NCBI GenBank assembly: GCA_964512145.1
Contig: CAZEIM010000019.1
Coordinates: forward strand, 1 to 53,821
DNA length: 53,821 nucleotides
Source: CAYOHR01 sp964512145
Lineage (GTDB): Bacteria; Bacteroidota; Bacteroidia; Flavobacteriales_G; JALEGO01
Reading direction: 5' to 3'
Shown here piece after piece: positions 27,075-35,036 of this stretch (position 1 is the stretch's first letter; every line of letters starts with the position of its first letter). Below the pieces are notes generated by a model. That model had not been told where the DNA came from and searched no databases. It saw only the letters and a list, made by a program, of their open reading frames with translations. The position numbers were made by a program, and so were the translations under genes.

Positions 27075-27458
27075 ATGAAAAAAACACACATAATTTTAAT
27101 TCTGGTTATTGCTGTGTGTATTGGAGCATTTATTACAACTTTAGCCGACTCCAGCACGTACGCAAGTTTTTCTGAAGCATTTGAAAATCCAAACCGAGAA
27201 TTTCATGTTGTAGGAGTTTACAATAAAGAAAAACCATATGTATATTTACCTGAAATAGATGCCAATAGCTTTGAGTTTTATTTAATTGATCAAGAAAAAA
27301 ATGAGAAAAAAGTTATATTGCTTAAATCTAAACCCCAAGATTTTGAAAAATCGGAACAAATTGTAGTTATTGGTAAAGCACATTCAAATGGAACCTTTGT
27401 AGCATCGGACATACTTATGAAGTGCCCTTCAAAATACAACGAGAATACTTTACAATAA
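27075..27458 (+). CDS. ccmE: Cytochrome c maturation protein CcmE, CXXXY type
   Basis: A 127-residue periplasmic haem chaperone with an N-terminal membrane anchor (about 5-24) and an OB-fold core (REFHVVGVYN, EQIVVIGKAHSNGTFVASDILMKC). The haem-binding motif that is HXXXY in E. coli is CPSKY here, a CXXXY form like those described in archaea and some delta-proteobacteria (System I*). The covalent haem ligand would then be Cys. It ends the ccmB-C-D-E run; ccmF, G, H and A are absent from the window. It converges with paaE. Confidence 0.88.
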   Translation: MKKTHIILILVIAVCIGAFITTLADSSTYASFSEAFENPNREFHVVGVYNKEKPYVYLPEIDANSFEFYLIDQEKNEKKVILLKSKPQDFEKSEQIVVIGKAHSNGTFVASDILMKCPSKYNENTLQ

Positions 27459-27488
27459 TAAATATATCTTTAACGATATACATTTGGC

Positions 27489-28589
27489 TTACTCATCAAA
27501 ACTAAGCAGCACTTTTTGACTTTCGGGTTTTGATTGACAAGTTAGTACGTATCCAGCTGCAACTTCATCATCTTCTAGAGAGTAATTAACCTTCATGCTT
27601 ACTTTACCTTCAAGTACTTTTGCTTTACACGTACAACAAACTCCTCCCTTACAAGAAAAAGGTAAATCATGTCCCAAATCATACGCATAATCTAATATGC
27701 TTTTTTCTGTTTGGGGCATAGTAAATTTAATTTTATCCCCATCCATGATTATCTCTATTTCGGTACTGTCCATATTGGTACTCATTTTAAAATTTTTACT
27801 TTCTTCCGGTAATATTTCACGATTAATTTTAGTTTCTTCTTTTAACAAAGGTGTTCCAAATAGTTCAAAATGTATCTTGCCTTTATCTATTCCTTTTTGC
27901 AACAACCAATCTTTAACCATCATAATCATTTCATATGGTCCACAAATATAAAAATGATCTGTATCTTTTAAAGAAAAACAGGCTTTGGAAAAATGCTCAC
28001 ATTTATCTGAAGTAATTCTACCTTTTAATAATTCATTTCCTAATATTTCCCTGCTTAAAACATGATAATAGCTAAACCGTGTTATATGTTGATTTTTTAA
28101 ATCCTCTAATTCTTCCCTGAACATAATACTATCAAACGTCTTATTTCCATAAATCAAAACTACATTACTGTTCGGTTGGGAATGAAGTATACATTTTATT
28201 ATACTCATGATAGGAGTAATACCACTTCCGGAAGCAAAAAAAACATAATTTAATGCATCTGCTTTTTCGTTGGGTAATACAAACTTTCCTTCAGGAGGCA
28301 TAACTTCTAAAACATCGCCTATTTTTAATTCATGATTAACATAGGTAGAAAACAAGCCGTTTTCAACTTTTTTTACTGATACTTTCCAAATATTTTCATG
28401 TGGTGAAGAACTTAAAGAGTAAGATCTTCGTACTTCTTGGTTATGAATATTTTTTTTAAACGTAAGATATTGCCCTGCATTAAAACGAAATGTTTGTTTT
28501 ATACTTTCGGGCATATCTAAAACTATTGAAACACAATCAGAAGTTTCTTGTATGATATTTGTCACTTTTAACTCTAAAAACCTACTCAT
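27489..28589 (-). CDS. paaE: Phenylacetyl-CoA epoxidase reductase subunit PaaE
   Basis: A 366-residue electron-transfer subunit that passes electrons from NADPH to the PaaA di-iron centre. The N-terminal FNR-like part binds FAD (RRSYSLSSSP, residues ~53-62) and NADPH (FASGSGITPIMSII and YICGPYEMI). The C-terminal plant-type [2Fe-2S] ferredoxin has CKGGVCCTCKAKV with the fourth Cys in VLTCQSKPES. All four cluster cysteines are present. It is transcribed away from paaA, unlike the usual paaABCDE order. A perfect palindrome covers its -7 region. A related alternative (other phenol/benzoyl-CoA oxygenase reductases) is unlikely given the neighbours. Confidence 0.92.
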   Translation of the reverse strand: MSRFLELKVTNIIQETSDCVSIVLDMPESIKQTFRFNAGQYLTFKKNIHNQEVRRSYSLSSSPHENIWKVSVKKVENGLFSTYVNHELKIGDVLEVMPPEGKFVLPNEKADALNYVFFASGSGITPIMSIIKCILHSQPNSNVVLIYGNKTFDSIMFREELEDLKNQHITRFSYYHVLSREILGNELLKGRITSDKCEHFSKACFSLKDTDHFYICGPYEMIMMVKDWLLQKGIDKGKIHFELFGTPLLKEETKINREILPEESKNFKMSTNMDSTEIEIIMDGDKIKFTMPQTEKSILDYAYDLGHDLPFSCKGGVCCTCKAKVLEGKVSMKVNYSLEDDEVAAGYVLTCQSKPESQKVLLSFDE

Positions 28590-28615
28590 CTAAAAAGAAA
28601 TTTATTATTTTGTAC

Positions 28616-28639
28616 AACCTTTTACAAAAGTAAAAGGTT
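28616..28639. promoter_or_regulatory. Perfect palindrome between paaE and paaA (putative operator)
   Basis: The arms AACCTTTTAC (28616-28625) and GTAAAAGGTT (28630-28639) are exact 10-bp inverted repeats around AAAA. It sits in the 70-bp divergent gap and contains the paaE -7 box. No T-run follows on either strand in a terminator position, so an operator is the likelier reading. A TetR-like PaaR-type regulator would fit, but none is encoded in the window. Confidence 0.6.
28625..28632 (-). promoter_or_regulatory. -7 element for paaE inside the palindrome
   Basis: The minus strand reads TACTTTTG (TAnnTTTG, perfect) 35 nt before the paaE ATG. A TTG lies upstream at 28655-28657 (minus strand), 22 bp away, slightly longer than usual. 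Confidence 0.5.
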
Positions 28640-28659
28640 TTATTTAAAAAACACCAAGT

Positions 28660-29604
28660 ATGACAGATATCAGTTTAGAAAACATATTTCAGCAAAAAAT
28701 TGATGCGGAAATAAAAATTGAACCTAAAGACTGGATGCCTGATGAATATAGAAAAAACTTAATTCGGCAGATTTCTCAACATGCGCATTCTGAAATTGTT
28801 GGTATGTTGCCCGAGGGAAACTGGATAACAAGAGCCCCCAGCTTAAGAAGAAAAGCTATCTTAATAGCTAAAGTACAAGATGAGGCAGGGCATGGCTTAT
28901 ATTTATACAGTGCCATGGAAACATTAGGAGAAACAAGAGAAAAAACCATCCAAGATTTACACTCAGGTAAAGCTAAATATTCTAGTATTTTTAATTATCC
29001 AACTTTGTCTTGGGCAGATATTGGTGCTATAGGTTGGTTAGTAGATGGTGCAGCCATTGCAAATCAAGTTGCATTGCAAAGAACATCTTATGGCCCATAC
29101 GCAAGAGCTATGGTAAGAATATGTAAAGAAGAAAGTTTTCATCAGCGACAAGGATATGAAATTATGATGACCTTAGCTAAAGGTACTGCTGAACAAAAAG
29201 CTATGGCTCAAGATGCATTAAACCGTTGGTGGTGGCCATCACTTATGATGTTTGGACCTAGTGATGCAAATTCACCACACTCTGCGCAAAGTATGAAATG
29301 GAAAATTAAACGATTATCTAACGATGAGTTGCGTCAACAGTTTATTAATAAAACAGTACCCCAAGCAGAATTTATTGGTTTAACTTTACCAGATAAAGAT
29401 TTGCGATGGAATGAAGCAAAAAATGGATATGATTTTGGAGAAATAAATTGGCAAGAATTTTATCAAGTTATTCAAGGAAACGGCCCATGTAACAGAGAAA
29501 GAATTAATGCTCGAAAAAAGGCACATGAACAAGGGGAATGGGTTCGAAATGCCGCTATTGCATATGCCGAGAAGCAACAAATTAAGTACAAAAAATCTGC
29601 ATAA
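28660..29604 (+). CDS. paaA: Phenylacetyl-CoA epoxidase catalytic subunit PaaA
   Basis: A 314-residue ferritin-like di-iron oxygenase that epoxidises the ring of phenylacetyl-CoA to ring-1,2-epoxyphenylacetyl-CoA. The iron-binding EXXH pairs are visible: QDEAGHGLYLY (about 77-87) and KEESFHQRQGYE (about 157-168). Conserved flanks are HAHSEIVGMLPEGNWITRAPSLRRKA-type sequence and LNRWWWPSLMMFGP. The length is normal. It is followed 1 nt later by paaB. It needs PaaC as structural partner and PaaE for electrons, both encoded here. Confidence 0.97.
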   Translation: MTDISLENIFQQKIDAEIKIEPKDWMPDEYRKNLIRQISQHAHSEIVGMLPEGNWITRAPSLRRKAILIAKVQDEAGHGLYLYSAMETLGETREKTIQDLHSGKAKYSSIFNYPTLSWADIGAIGWLVDGAAIANQVALQRTSYGPYARAMVRICKEESFHQRQGYEIMMTLAKGTAEQKAMAQDALNRWWWPSLMMFGPSDANSPHSAQSMKWKIKRLSNDELRQQFINKTVPQAEFIGLTLPDKDLRWNEAKNGYDFGEINWQEFYQVIQGNGPCNRERINARKKAHEQGEWVRNAAIAYAEKQQIKYKKSA

Positions 29605-29605
29605 T

Positions 29606-29896
29606 ATGACAAATACAAAAGACTGGCCTTTATGGGAGGTATTTATACGAAGCAAACAAGGATTAAATCATAAACATGTAGGAAGCATTCATGCGGCTGA
29701 TGTAGATATGGCAATACAAAATGCCCGTGATGTTTACACCAGAAGAAGTGAGGGGATAAGCATTTGGGTTGTGGAGTCTAAATATGTTCATGCTTCAGAT
29801 CCTACTGAAAAAGATATGTTTTTTGAGCCTGCTGATGATAAAATATATCGTCATCCAACGTTTTATGATATACCCGATGAAGTGGGGCATATGTAA
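29606..29896 (+). CDS. paaB: Phenylacetyl-CoA epoxidase subunit PaaB
   Basis: A 96-residue bridging subunit of the PaaABCE complex. The start is the ATG at 29606, directly after the paaA stop; the longer upstream reading is an overlap with paaA. Signatures are WPLWEVFIRSKQGLNHKHVGSIHA, NARDVYTRRSEG, IWVVES and DPTEKDMFFEPADDKIYRHPTFYDIP. It has no catalytic residues of its own. The last 20 nt overlap the next gene. Confidence 0.96.
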   Translation: MTNTKDWPLWEVFIRSKQGLNHKHVGSIHAADVDMAIQNARDVYTRRSEGISIWVVESKYVHASDPTEKDMFFEPADDKIYRHPTFYDIPDEVGHM

Positions 29897-30626
29897 AAAA
29901 TTTTTCGTGTTGCCAATAATTTTTACCGGAGGACTTTTTATTAACCCGATATTTTCACAATACAATCCCGATGAATATTTCTATTCAAAGAAGCAATTTA
30001 TGGGCACATACATTAAACCATTTAGAGGAATTTTATTAGGTATGTCCTACGAATATCTTTTTAAACCAAAACATGCTATCAATGCTAAAATCGGCATAAC
30101 AAATAGAGATTTAATGTATGAAGCTTTTTACTACTTTAAATTTATTGAAGACAATCAAATTCATGGCTTTCAAGTTACCAACCAAAGTGTAGCATCGTCA
30201 CCGGGCGTTTTAAGTACCTTAAGTTATAAATATTATATTTCACCCCTAAAAAAAGGCGGAACTTTTTATATAAATCCTGGAATACTATACAAAACATGCA
30301 AAGGAAAATCTCAAGATTTTTTATTTGTTGCCGACTTTAAAACCATTTATCGTGAACTATATCTTAAATATGGAGTTTTTATTATCACCAATAAACGATT
30401 TTCTGCAGATATTTACTTAGGATGGGGATACCGTTTTATGACACAGTATGATCATAAACAATTTATAACAAAAGGTAATATTATAGATAATGGTCCCGAA
30501 AAAATTAATTTTTCCATGCTAACTAAATATGCAAGTGTTAACTTTTATTGGCAATTAAGAACTAAACCCCGTACTATACAACCTAAAAAAAATAAAAACA
30601 AGACCTATGAACGAAGCATCCCATAA
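29877..30626 (+). CDS. Unknown exported, outer-membrane-like protein embedded in the paa operon
   Basis: I do not recognise this 249-residue protein. The ATG at 29877 opens a signal peptide (KKFFVLPIIFTGGLFINPIFSQ). The rest is a series of amphipathic beta strands rich in Tyr/Phe/Gly (GILLGMSYEYLF, STLSYKYYIS, LYLKYGVFII, DIYLGWGYRFM, YASVNFYWQL), the layout of a small outer-membrane barrel, then a basic tail. It overlaps paaB by 20 nt and paaC by 20 nt, so it is translationally locked into the operon. A possible role is an outer-membrane channel for aromatic acids, by context only. The upstream extension in this frame overlaps paaB and has no signal, so it is ignored. Confidence 0.8.
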   Translation: MKWGICKKFFVLPIIFTGGLFINPIFSQYNPDEYFYSKKQFMGTYIKPFRGILLGMSYEYLFKPKHAINAKIGITNRDLMYEAFYYFKFIEDNQIHGFQVTNQSVASSPGVLSTLSYKYYISPLKKGGTFYINPGILYKTCKGKSQDFLFVADFKTIYRELYLKYGVFIITNKRFSADIYLGWGYRFMTQYDHKQFITKGNIIDNGPEKINFSMLTKYASVNFYWQLRTKPRTIQPKKNKNKTYERSIP

Positions 30627-31371
30627 CTTATTTAACTACTGTTTACGAATAGCGGATAGTAATTTAATACTTTCACACCGCTTATCGGAATGGTGTGGTC
30701 ATGGACCCGTATTAGAAGAAGATATTGCTCTTACTAATATTTCACTCGATTTATTAGGTCAGGCTACACATATGTATCAATATGCTGCAAAAGTGGAAGG
30801 TTTACAACACACAGAAGATGATTTAGTATATTTTAGAGATGAACGTGCTTATAAAAATTACTTGCTTTGTGAGCAGCCTAATGGAAACTATGCCGATACC
30901 ATAGCCCGACAATTTATGTACGATGTATTTCACTATTATTTTTTAGAAGCATTAGTACACTCAACCGATGAATATTTATCGGGGTATGCCGAAAAATCTA
31001 TAAAAGAAGTACGCTATCACTTAAAGCATTCCACCTTATGGATACTAAGACTAGGTGATGGAACAGATGAAAGTCACCAAAAAATACAAGAAGCATTTAA
31101 TAATCTTTGGATGTTTTCCGGTGAATTATTTGAAGAACATGAAGATGAAAAAGAATTGTTAAAACAAGGAGTTATTCCAGATATGTTAGTAATAAAACAA
31201 AAATGGACTAAACACCTACATGAAGTACTACAAGAAGCTACCCTGCAAATACCTAAAGATACTTGGATGCAAACCGGTGGAACAAAAGGTGTACATACCG
31301 AACATTTAGGGTATATTTTAGCTGATTTACAATACCTTCGCAGAGCATATCCTACCGCAAAAGAATGGTAA
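30607..31371 (+). CDS. paaC: Phenylacetyl-CoA epoxidase structural subunit PaaC
   Basis: A 254-residue ferritin-like subunit that pairs with PaaA but does not bind iron catalytically. Signatures are LSHRLSEWCGHGPVLEEDIALTNISLDLLGQA-type sequence (about 22-53), EGLQHTEDDLVYFRDERAYKN and YHLKHSTLWILRLGDGTDES, ending EHLGYILADLQYLRRAYP. The length is normal. It overlaps the embedded unknown gene upstream (20 nt) and the DCC gene downstream (7 nt). paaD, which normally follows, is absent. Confidence 0.96.
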   Translation: MNEASHNLFNYCLRIADSNLILSHRLSEWCGHGPVLEEDIALTNISLDLLGQATHMYQYAAKVEGLQHTEDDLVYFRDERAYKNYLLCEQPNGNYADTIARQFMYDVFHYYFLEALVHSTDEYLSGYAEKSIKEVRYHLKHSTLWILRLGDGTDESHQKIQEAFNNLWMFSGELFEEHEDEKELLKQGVIPDMLVIKQKWTKHLHEVLQEATLQIPKDTWMQTGGTKGVHTEHLGYILADLQYLRRAYPTAKEW

Positions 31372-31790
31372 ATCAAGATAAAAAAAAGATTCCCACTCCA
31401 CTATTATTTATTGATGGCGAATGTTTTTTGTGTGATGCGTTTTTGCAATTTGTTCTAAAAAAAGATACTCAACATAAATTTTACTACACCCATTTACAAT
31501 CTAATTTAGCAAATAACATTTTATCAGATTATACCCTCTCTGGAGTTGATTTAAAAACCGTTATCTTATTAAAAAACAATAAAATATATACAAAATCAGA
31601 TGTGGCTATTCAAGTATTTAAACAACTTGGTGGATTTTGGAAAATATTAGCACAGATTATGCAAATATTTCCTAAAAGTATTCGAGATTTGGTTTATCGA
31701 TTGATAGCAAAATACCGATACAAGATTTGGGGAAAATCTGATGCGTGTATTTTACCAACCAAAGATATAAAAGATCGGTTTATTTTTTAG
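31365..31790 (+). CDS. DCC-family (DUF393) thiol-disulfide oxidoreductase-like protein
   Basis: A 141-residue protein with the DCC signature: LLFIDGECFLCDAFLQFVLKKD (D-G-x-C-x-L-C), then HLQSNLANNIL and KSDVAIQVFKQLGG and LYRLIAKYRYKIWGK-like sequence (here LVYRLIAKYRYKIWGKSD). Families with this CxxC are predicted thioredoxin-like proteins, with little direct biochemistry. It overlaps paaC by 7 nt, taking the slot where paaD usually lies, but is not a PaaD homologue. Its 3' end overlaps the convergent peroxidase gene by 11 nt. Confidence 0.88.
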   Translation: MVNQDKKKIPTPLLFIDGECFLCDAFLQFVLKKDTQHKFYYTHLQSNLANNILSDYTLSGVDLKTVILLKNNKIYTKSDVAIQVFKQLGGFWKILAQIMQIFPKSIRDLVYRLIAKYRYKIWGKSDACILPTKDIKDRFIF

Positions 31791-32736
31791 GAATAAATTT
31801 TACATCGGTAAGTGCATGCAAAAACGACTCTAAATCAAGTTTTTCCTGCTCTGTTAAACCTATAGGCTTTAACATTAAACTGTCAATATTAACGGGATTA
31901 GAAACAATAGCGTATGGATTATCATAGTAATTTATAACTTCCCGTAACGTTTTAAACATACCATTATGCATGTATGGACCAGTCATTGAAATATTGCGTA
32001 AACTAGGCACTTTAAACTTTCCTAAGTCACTTGAGTCATTTGTGATTAAAAAACGTCCGGCATCGTTCAACTCTTTACCATTATACAATCCAATATTTCT
32101 AAATTCATCCCCGGTAAAATCGGGCGAAAAATGACAATCAAAGCATTTGGCTTTTTCACTCATAAAAATTTTTCTACCTCGAATAGCACTCTCACTCATG
32201 GCAAGTTTATCTCCATTCATCCAAGCATCGAATGGCGTATTAGATGTTTCCAAGGTTCGCTCAAAGGCGGCAATAGCATCAACAACCAAGTTTGAATCTA
32301 TATACTTACCATATACTTGATAAAAATATTTATTGTATGAATCGTCCATTCTCAATAATTCTACCGCACCTTGAATTGAAAAATTCATTTCTAACGGATC
32401 GTTTATCGGAAAATGAACCTGATGCTCTAAACTATGAGCGCGACCATCGTAAAAAAAATGTTGCCTACTAGCCATATTCATGGCCGAAGGAGTGTTTCTT
32501 TTACCAAACTTCCCTCCTACTCCCTGGCTAAATGGTAACGTATCTGAAAATGCAAATTCTGGTATATGACAGGATGCACAGCTTATAGAATTATCCGAAG
32601 ACAATCTGGTTTCATGAAACAGTAATTCGCCCAATTTTTCTTTGGTCATATTATTTGTGTCATCAGGTATATAAAACCCATACAAACCAACTAAAAACAA
32701 GATAACATAAATAGATTTTCGAAAAAAGTGACCCAT
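31780..32736 (-). CDS. Dihaem cytochrome c peroxidase (MauG/CcpA family)
   Basis: A 318-residue periplasmic protein with an N-terminal hydrophobic signal/anchor (about 7-22) and two haem c sites, SCASCH (near 56) and CFDCH (near 197). Other family marks are GKRNTPSAMNM, FYDGRAHSLEHQ, AFERTLETSNTPFDAW and KVPSLRNISMTGPYMHNG, where the Met or Tyr distal-ligand region lies. It could reduce H2O2 or, like MauG, modify a protein. The ccmBCDE genes nearby supply part of the haem-attachment machinery. A -7 box lies 4 nt before its ATG. Confidence 0.94.
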   Translation of the reverse strand: MGHFFRKSIYVILFLVGLYGFYIPDDTNNMTKEKLGELLFHETRLSSDNSISCASCHIPEFAFSDTLPFSQGVGGKFGKRNTPSAMNMASRQHFFYDGRAHSLEHQVHFPINDPLEMNFSIQGAVELLRMDDSYNKYFYQVYGKYIDSNLVVDAIAAFERTLETSNTPFDAWMNGDKLAMSESAIRGRKIFMSEKAKCFDCHFSPDFTGDEFRNIGLYNGKELNDAGRFLITNDSSDLGKFKVPSLRNISMTGPYMHNGMFKTLREVINYYDNPYAIVSNPVNIDSLMLKPIGLTEQEKLDLESFLHALTDVKFIPKK

Positions 32737-32740
32737 ACTT

Positions 32741-32748
32741 CAAAAGTA
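32741..32748 (-). promoter_or_regulatory. -7 element 4 nt upstream of the dihaem peroxidase ATG
   Basis: The minus strand reads TACTTTTG, then AAGT, then ATG. Perfect TAnnTTTG with the same 4-nt distance to the start codon as at 2467 and 14726, so a leaderless mRNA is possible. No -33 box is seen. Confidence 0.4.
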
Positions 32749-32825
32749 GATATTTGCTGAATATTCTAAAATGACATATATCAAAATATGACAAAAAAAT
32801 AGTAAGTTCGCTTAAATTTAATTGT

Positions 32826-34460
32826 ATGAGCGTTAATTTGGAGTTTAATAAAAACGAAGACTATCATAAGTTGCTGATTTCCAACTTAAACAAAAAACTA
32901 CAAGAAGTATACAAAGGCGGGGGAAAATCTAAAATTGAGAAACAACACCAACAAGGAAAATTAACAGCCCGTGAACGGGTAGAATATTTACTGGATAAAA
33001 ATGCTCCTCAAATTGAAATTGGAGCATTTGCAGGAGAAGGCATGTACCAAGAACATGGAGGATGCCCATCTGGAGGTGTAATTGTGGTTATTGGATACAT
33101 ACAAGGTAAACAATGTGTAATTGTGGCCAACGATGCAACCGTTAAAGCAGGAGCTTGGTTTCCTATTACCGGTAAAAAAAATTTAAGAGCTCAAGAAATT
33201 GCCATGGAAAATAGATTGCCTATTATTTATTTAGTAGATAGCGCAGGCGTATATTTACCAATGCAAGATGAAATTTTTCCAGATAAAGAAAACTTTGGAC
33301 GAATATTTAGAAACAATGCCGTAATGAGCTCCATGGGTATAACTCAAATTGCTGCTATTATGGGCAGCTGTGTAGCAGGAGGTGCATATTTACCCATTAT
33401 GAGTGATGAAGCATTAATAGTAGATAAAACAGGCTCAATATTTTTAGCAGGTTCGTATTTAGTTAAGGCGGCCATAGGTGAAGACATTGATAATGAAACT
33501 TTAGGGGGTGCCACTACACACTGTGAAATATCGGGTGTAACCGACTATAAATGTAAAGACGATAAAGACTGTTTAGACCGAATTAAAAAAATTATAGATA
33601 AAATTGGTGCCTATGAACCTGCCGGATTTGACAGAAAAGAACCCATAGCTCCAAAATTAGAAAGTTCTGAAATATTAGGGATACTTCCAACAGATAGAGC
33701 TAAACCATACGATACATTGGAAATATTAAAAAGATTAGTTGATAATTCTGAATTAGAAGAATATAAAGAAGGATATGGAAAAAGTATGGTATGTGCCTAT
33801 GCTCGAATAGATGGTTGGGCAGTAGGTATTATTGCGAACCAGCGAAAAATGGTTAAAAGTAAAAAGGGAGAAATGCAGTTTGGTGGAGTAATATATTCTG
33901 ATTCAGCCGACAAAGCGGCAAGATTTATCATGAATTGTAATCAAAAAAAAATACCCTTAATTTTTTTACAAGATGTTACTGGATTTATGGTAGGGTCAAG
34001 ATCCGAACATGGTGGTATAATTAAAGATGGTGCAAAGTTAGTAAATGCAATGTCAAACTCTGTAGTGCCAAAATTCACCATTATTACCGGAAACTCATAT
34101 GGAGCAGGAAATTATGCCATGTGTGGAAAAGCATACGATCCAAGGCTAATTGTAGCCTGGCCAAGTGCAGAAATTGCTGTAATGGGTGGGGCACAAGCCG
34201 CAAAGGTAATAGTTCAAATAGAAGTTGCTTCATTAAAAGCTAAAGGAGAAGAAATTACTGAAGAGAAAGAAAAAGAACTATACAACAATATTAAAAATAA
34301 ATACGATGCTCAAACTTCTCCGTATTACGCAGCTTCGAGATTATGGATTGATGCCATCATTAACCCCATAGATACCAGAAAATGGATTAGTATGGGAATA
34401 GAAATGGCAAATCATCAAAAAATTGAAAAAAACTACAGTGTAGGAGTATTACAAACATAA
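32826..34460 (+). CDS. Acyl-CoA carboxylase, carboxyltransferase (beta) subunit, methylcrotonyl-CoA type
   Basis: A 544-residue cytoplasmic carboxyltransferase. It has the crotonase-type halves: N-half GKLTARERVEYLLD, GGCPSGGVIVVIGYI, LVDSAGVYLPMQDE, FGRIFRNNAVMSS, IMGSCVAGGAYLP; C-half PLIFLQDVTGFMVGS, GNSYGAGNYAMCGKAYDPR and AVMGGAQAAKV. The HCEISGVTDYK stretch and the FPDKENFGRIF motif resemble methylcrotonyl-CoA carboxylase beta more than propionyl-CoA carboxylase, but the substrate is not certain. The biotin carboxylase/carrier partner is not in the window. A weak -7 (TAAGTTCG, 32803-32810) precedes it. Confidence 0.9.
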   Translation: MSVNLEFNKNEDYHKLLISNLNKKLQEVYKGGGKSKIEKQHQQGKLTARERVEYLLDKNAPQIEIGAFAGEGMYQEHGGCPSGGVIVVIGYIQGKQCVIVANDATVKAGAWFPITGKKNLRAQEIAMENRLPIIYLVDSAGVYLPMQDEIFPDKENFGRIFRNNAVMSSMGITQIAAIMGSCVAGGAYLPIMSDEALIVDKTGSIFLAGSYLVKAAIGEDIDNETLGGATTHCEISGVTDYKCKDDKDCLDRIKKIIDKIGAYEPAGFDRKEPIAPKLESSEILGILPTDRAKPYDTLEILKRLVDNSELEEYKEGYGKSMVCAYARIDGWAVGIIANQRKMVKSKKGEMQFGGVIYSDSADKAARFIMNCNQKKIPLIFLQDVTGFMVGSRSEHGGIIKDGAKLVNAMSNSVVPKFTIITGNSYGAGNYAMCGKAYDPRLIVAWPSAEIAVMGGAQAAKVIVQIEVASLKAKGEEITEEKEKELYNNIKNKYDAQTSPYYAASRLWIDAIINPIDTRKWISMGIEMANHQKIEKNYSVGVLQT

Positions 34461-34471
34461 AAATTTATATA

Positions 34472-35017
34472 ATGAAAAAATTGCTTTTAGTATTTAATGT
34501 AGGTTGTCTTTTTTTGTATACCAGTTGTGGACAAACTGAAATAGATAAAACCTCCAATAATTCAGACCAAATTGAAGTAATTGATACCTTAAGCTTAAAA
34601 AACAACAACAGCAACTCAATATTAGGAGAATGGCAATTACAAAAATATGACAGTTTAGATTTATTCTCTTTATATTTAGATTCAGAAGAAAATCAACAAG
34701 ATAATTTTTATATGCCTATACTATATTTTGAAAGTATTGATAGTATACAAATTAATTTATTTTGTAATAGCAGTGGCAAAATTAAATATACCTTAGACAC
34801 GAACCTTAAAAAAATACAATTTACTGAAATTCAAACCACTGAAAAAAGTTGCGGAATAATAAATAATATTAATATAAATAATCTAGAAGACATTTTATTT
34901 AAAGATTTAAAAAATGTTACAACTTATTTCATAAAAGAAGATACTTTAGTGCTCATGAACAAAGAAAGAGGATTAAACCTAAAGTTTGTAAAGATAAGTT
35001 TAGAACCAGGGTGTTGA
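34472..35017 (+). CDS. Putative lipoprotein with META-like domain
   Basis: A 181-residue protein with a lipoprotein signal peptide (MKKLLLVFNVGCLFLYTSCG; lipobox Cys at residue 19). After a polar linker, ILGEWQLQKYDS opens a domain with strands LYFESIDSIQINLFCNSSG, then KKIQFTEIQTTEKSCG and YFIKEDTLVLMNKERGLNLKFV. This order matches the META/HslJ fold, where a Cys pair is common (Cys at the strand end and in SCG). Function unknown; membrane-anchored in the periplasm or on the outer membrane. It follows the carboxylase gene by 11 nt but need not be related. Confidence 0.7.
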   Translation: MKKLLLVFNVGCLFLYTSCGQTEIDKTSNNSDQIEVIDTLSLKNNNSNSILGEWQLQKYDSLDLFSLYLDSEENQQDNFYMPILYFESIDSIQINLFCNSSGKIKYTLDTNLKKIQFTEIQTTEKSCGIINNININNLEDILFKDLKNVTTYFIKEDTLVLMNKERGLNLKFVKISLEPGC

Positions 35018-35036
35018 ATGTAAAATTATAGAAAAA

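Noticed and set aside
27463..27480. TATATC/GATATA inverted repeat between ccmE and paaE
   Set aside because: Six pairs with no T-run in place; expected by chance in such AT-rich DNA.
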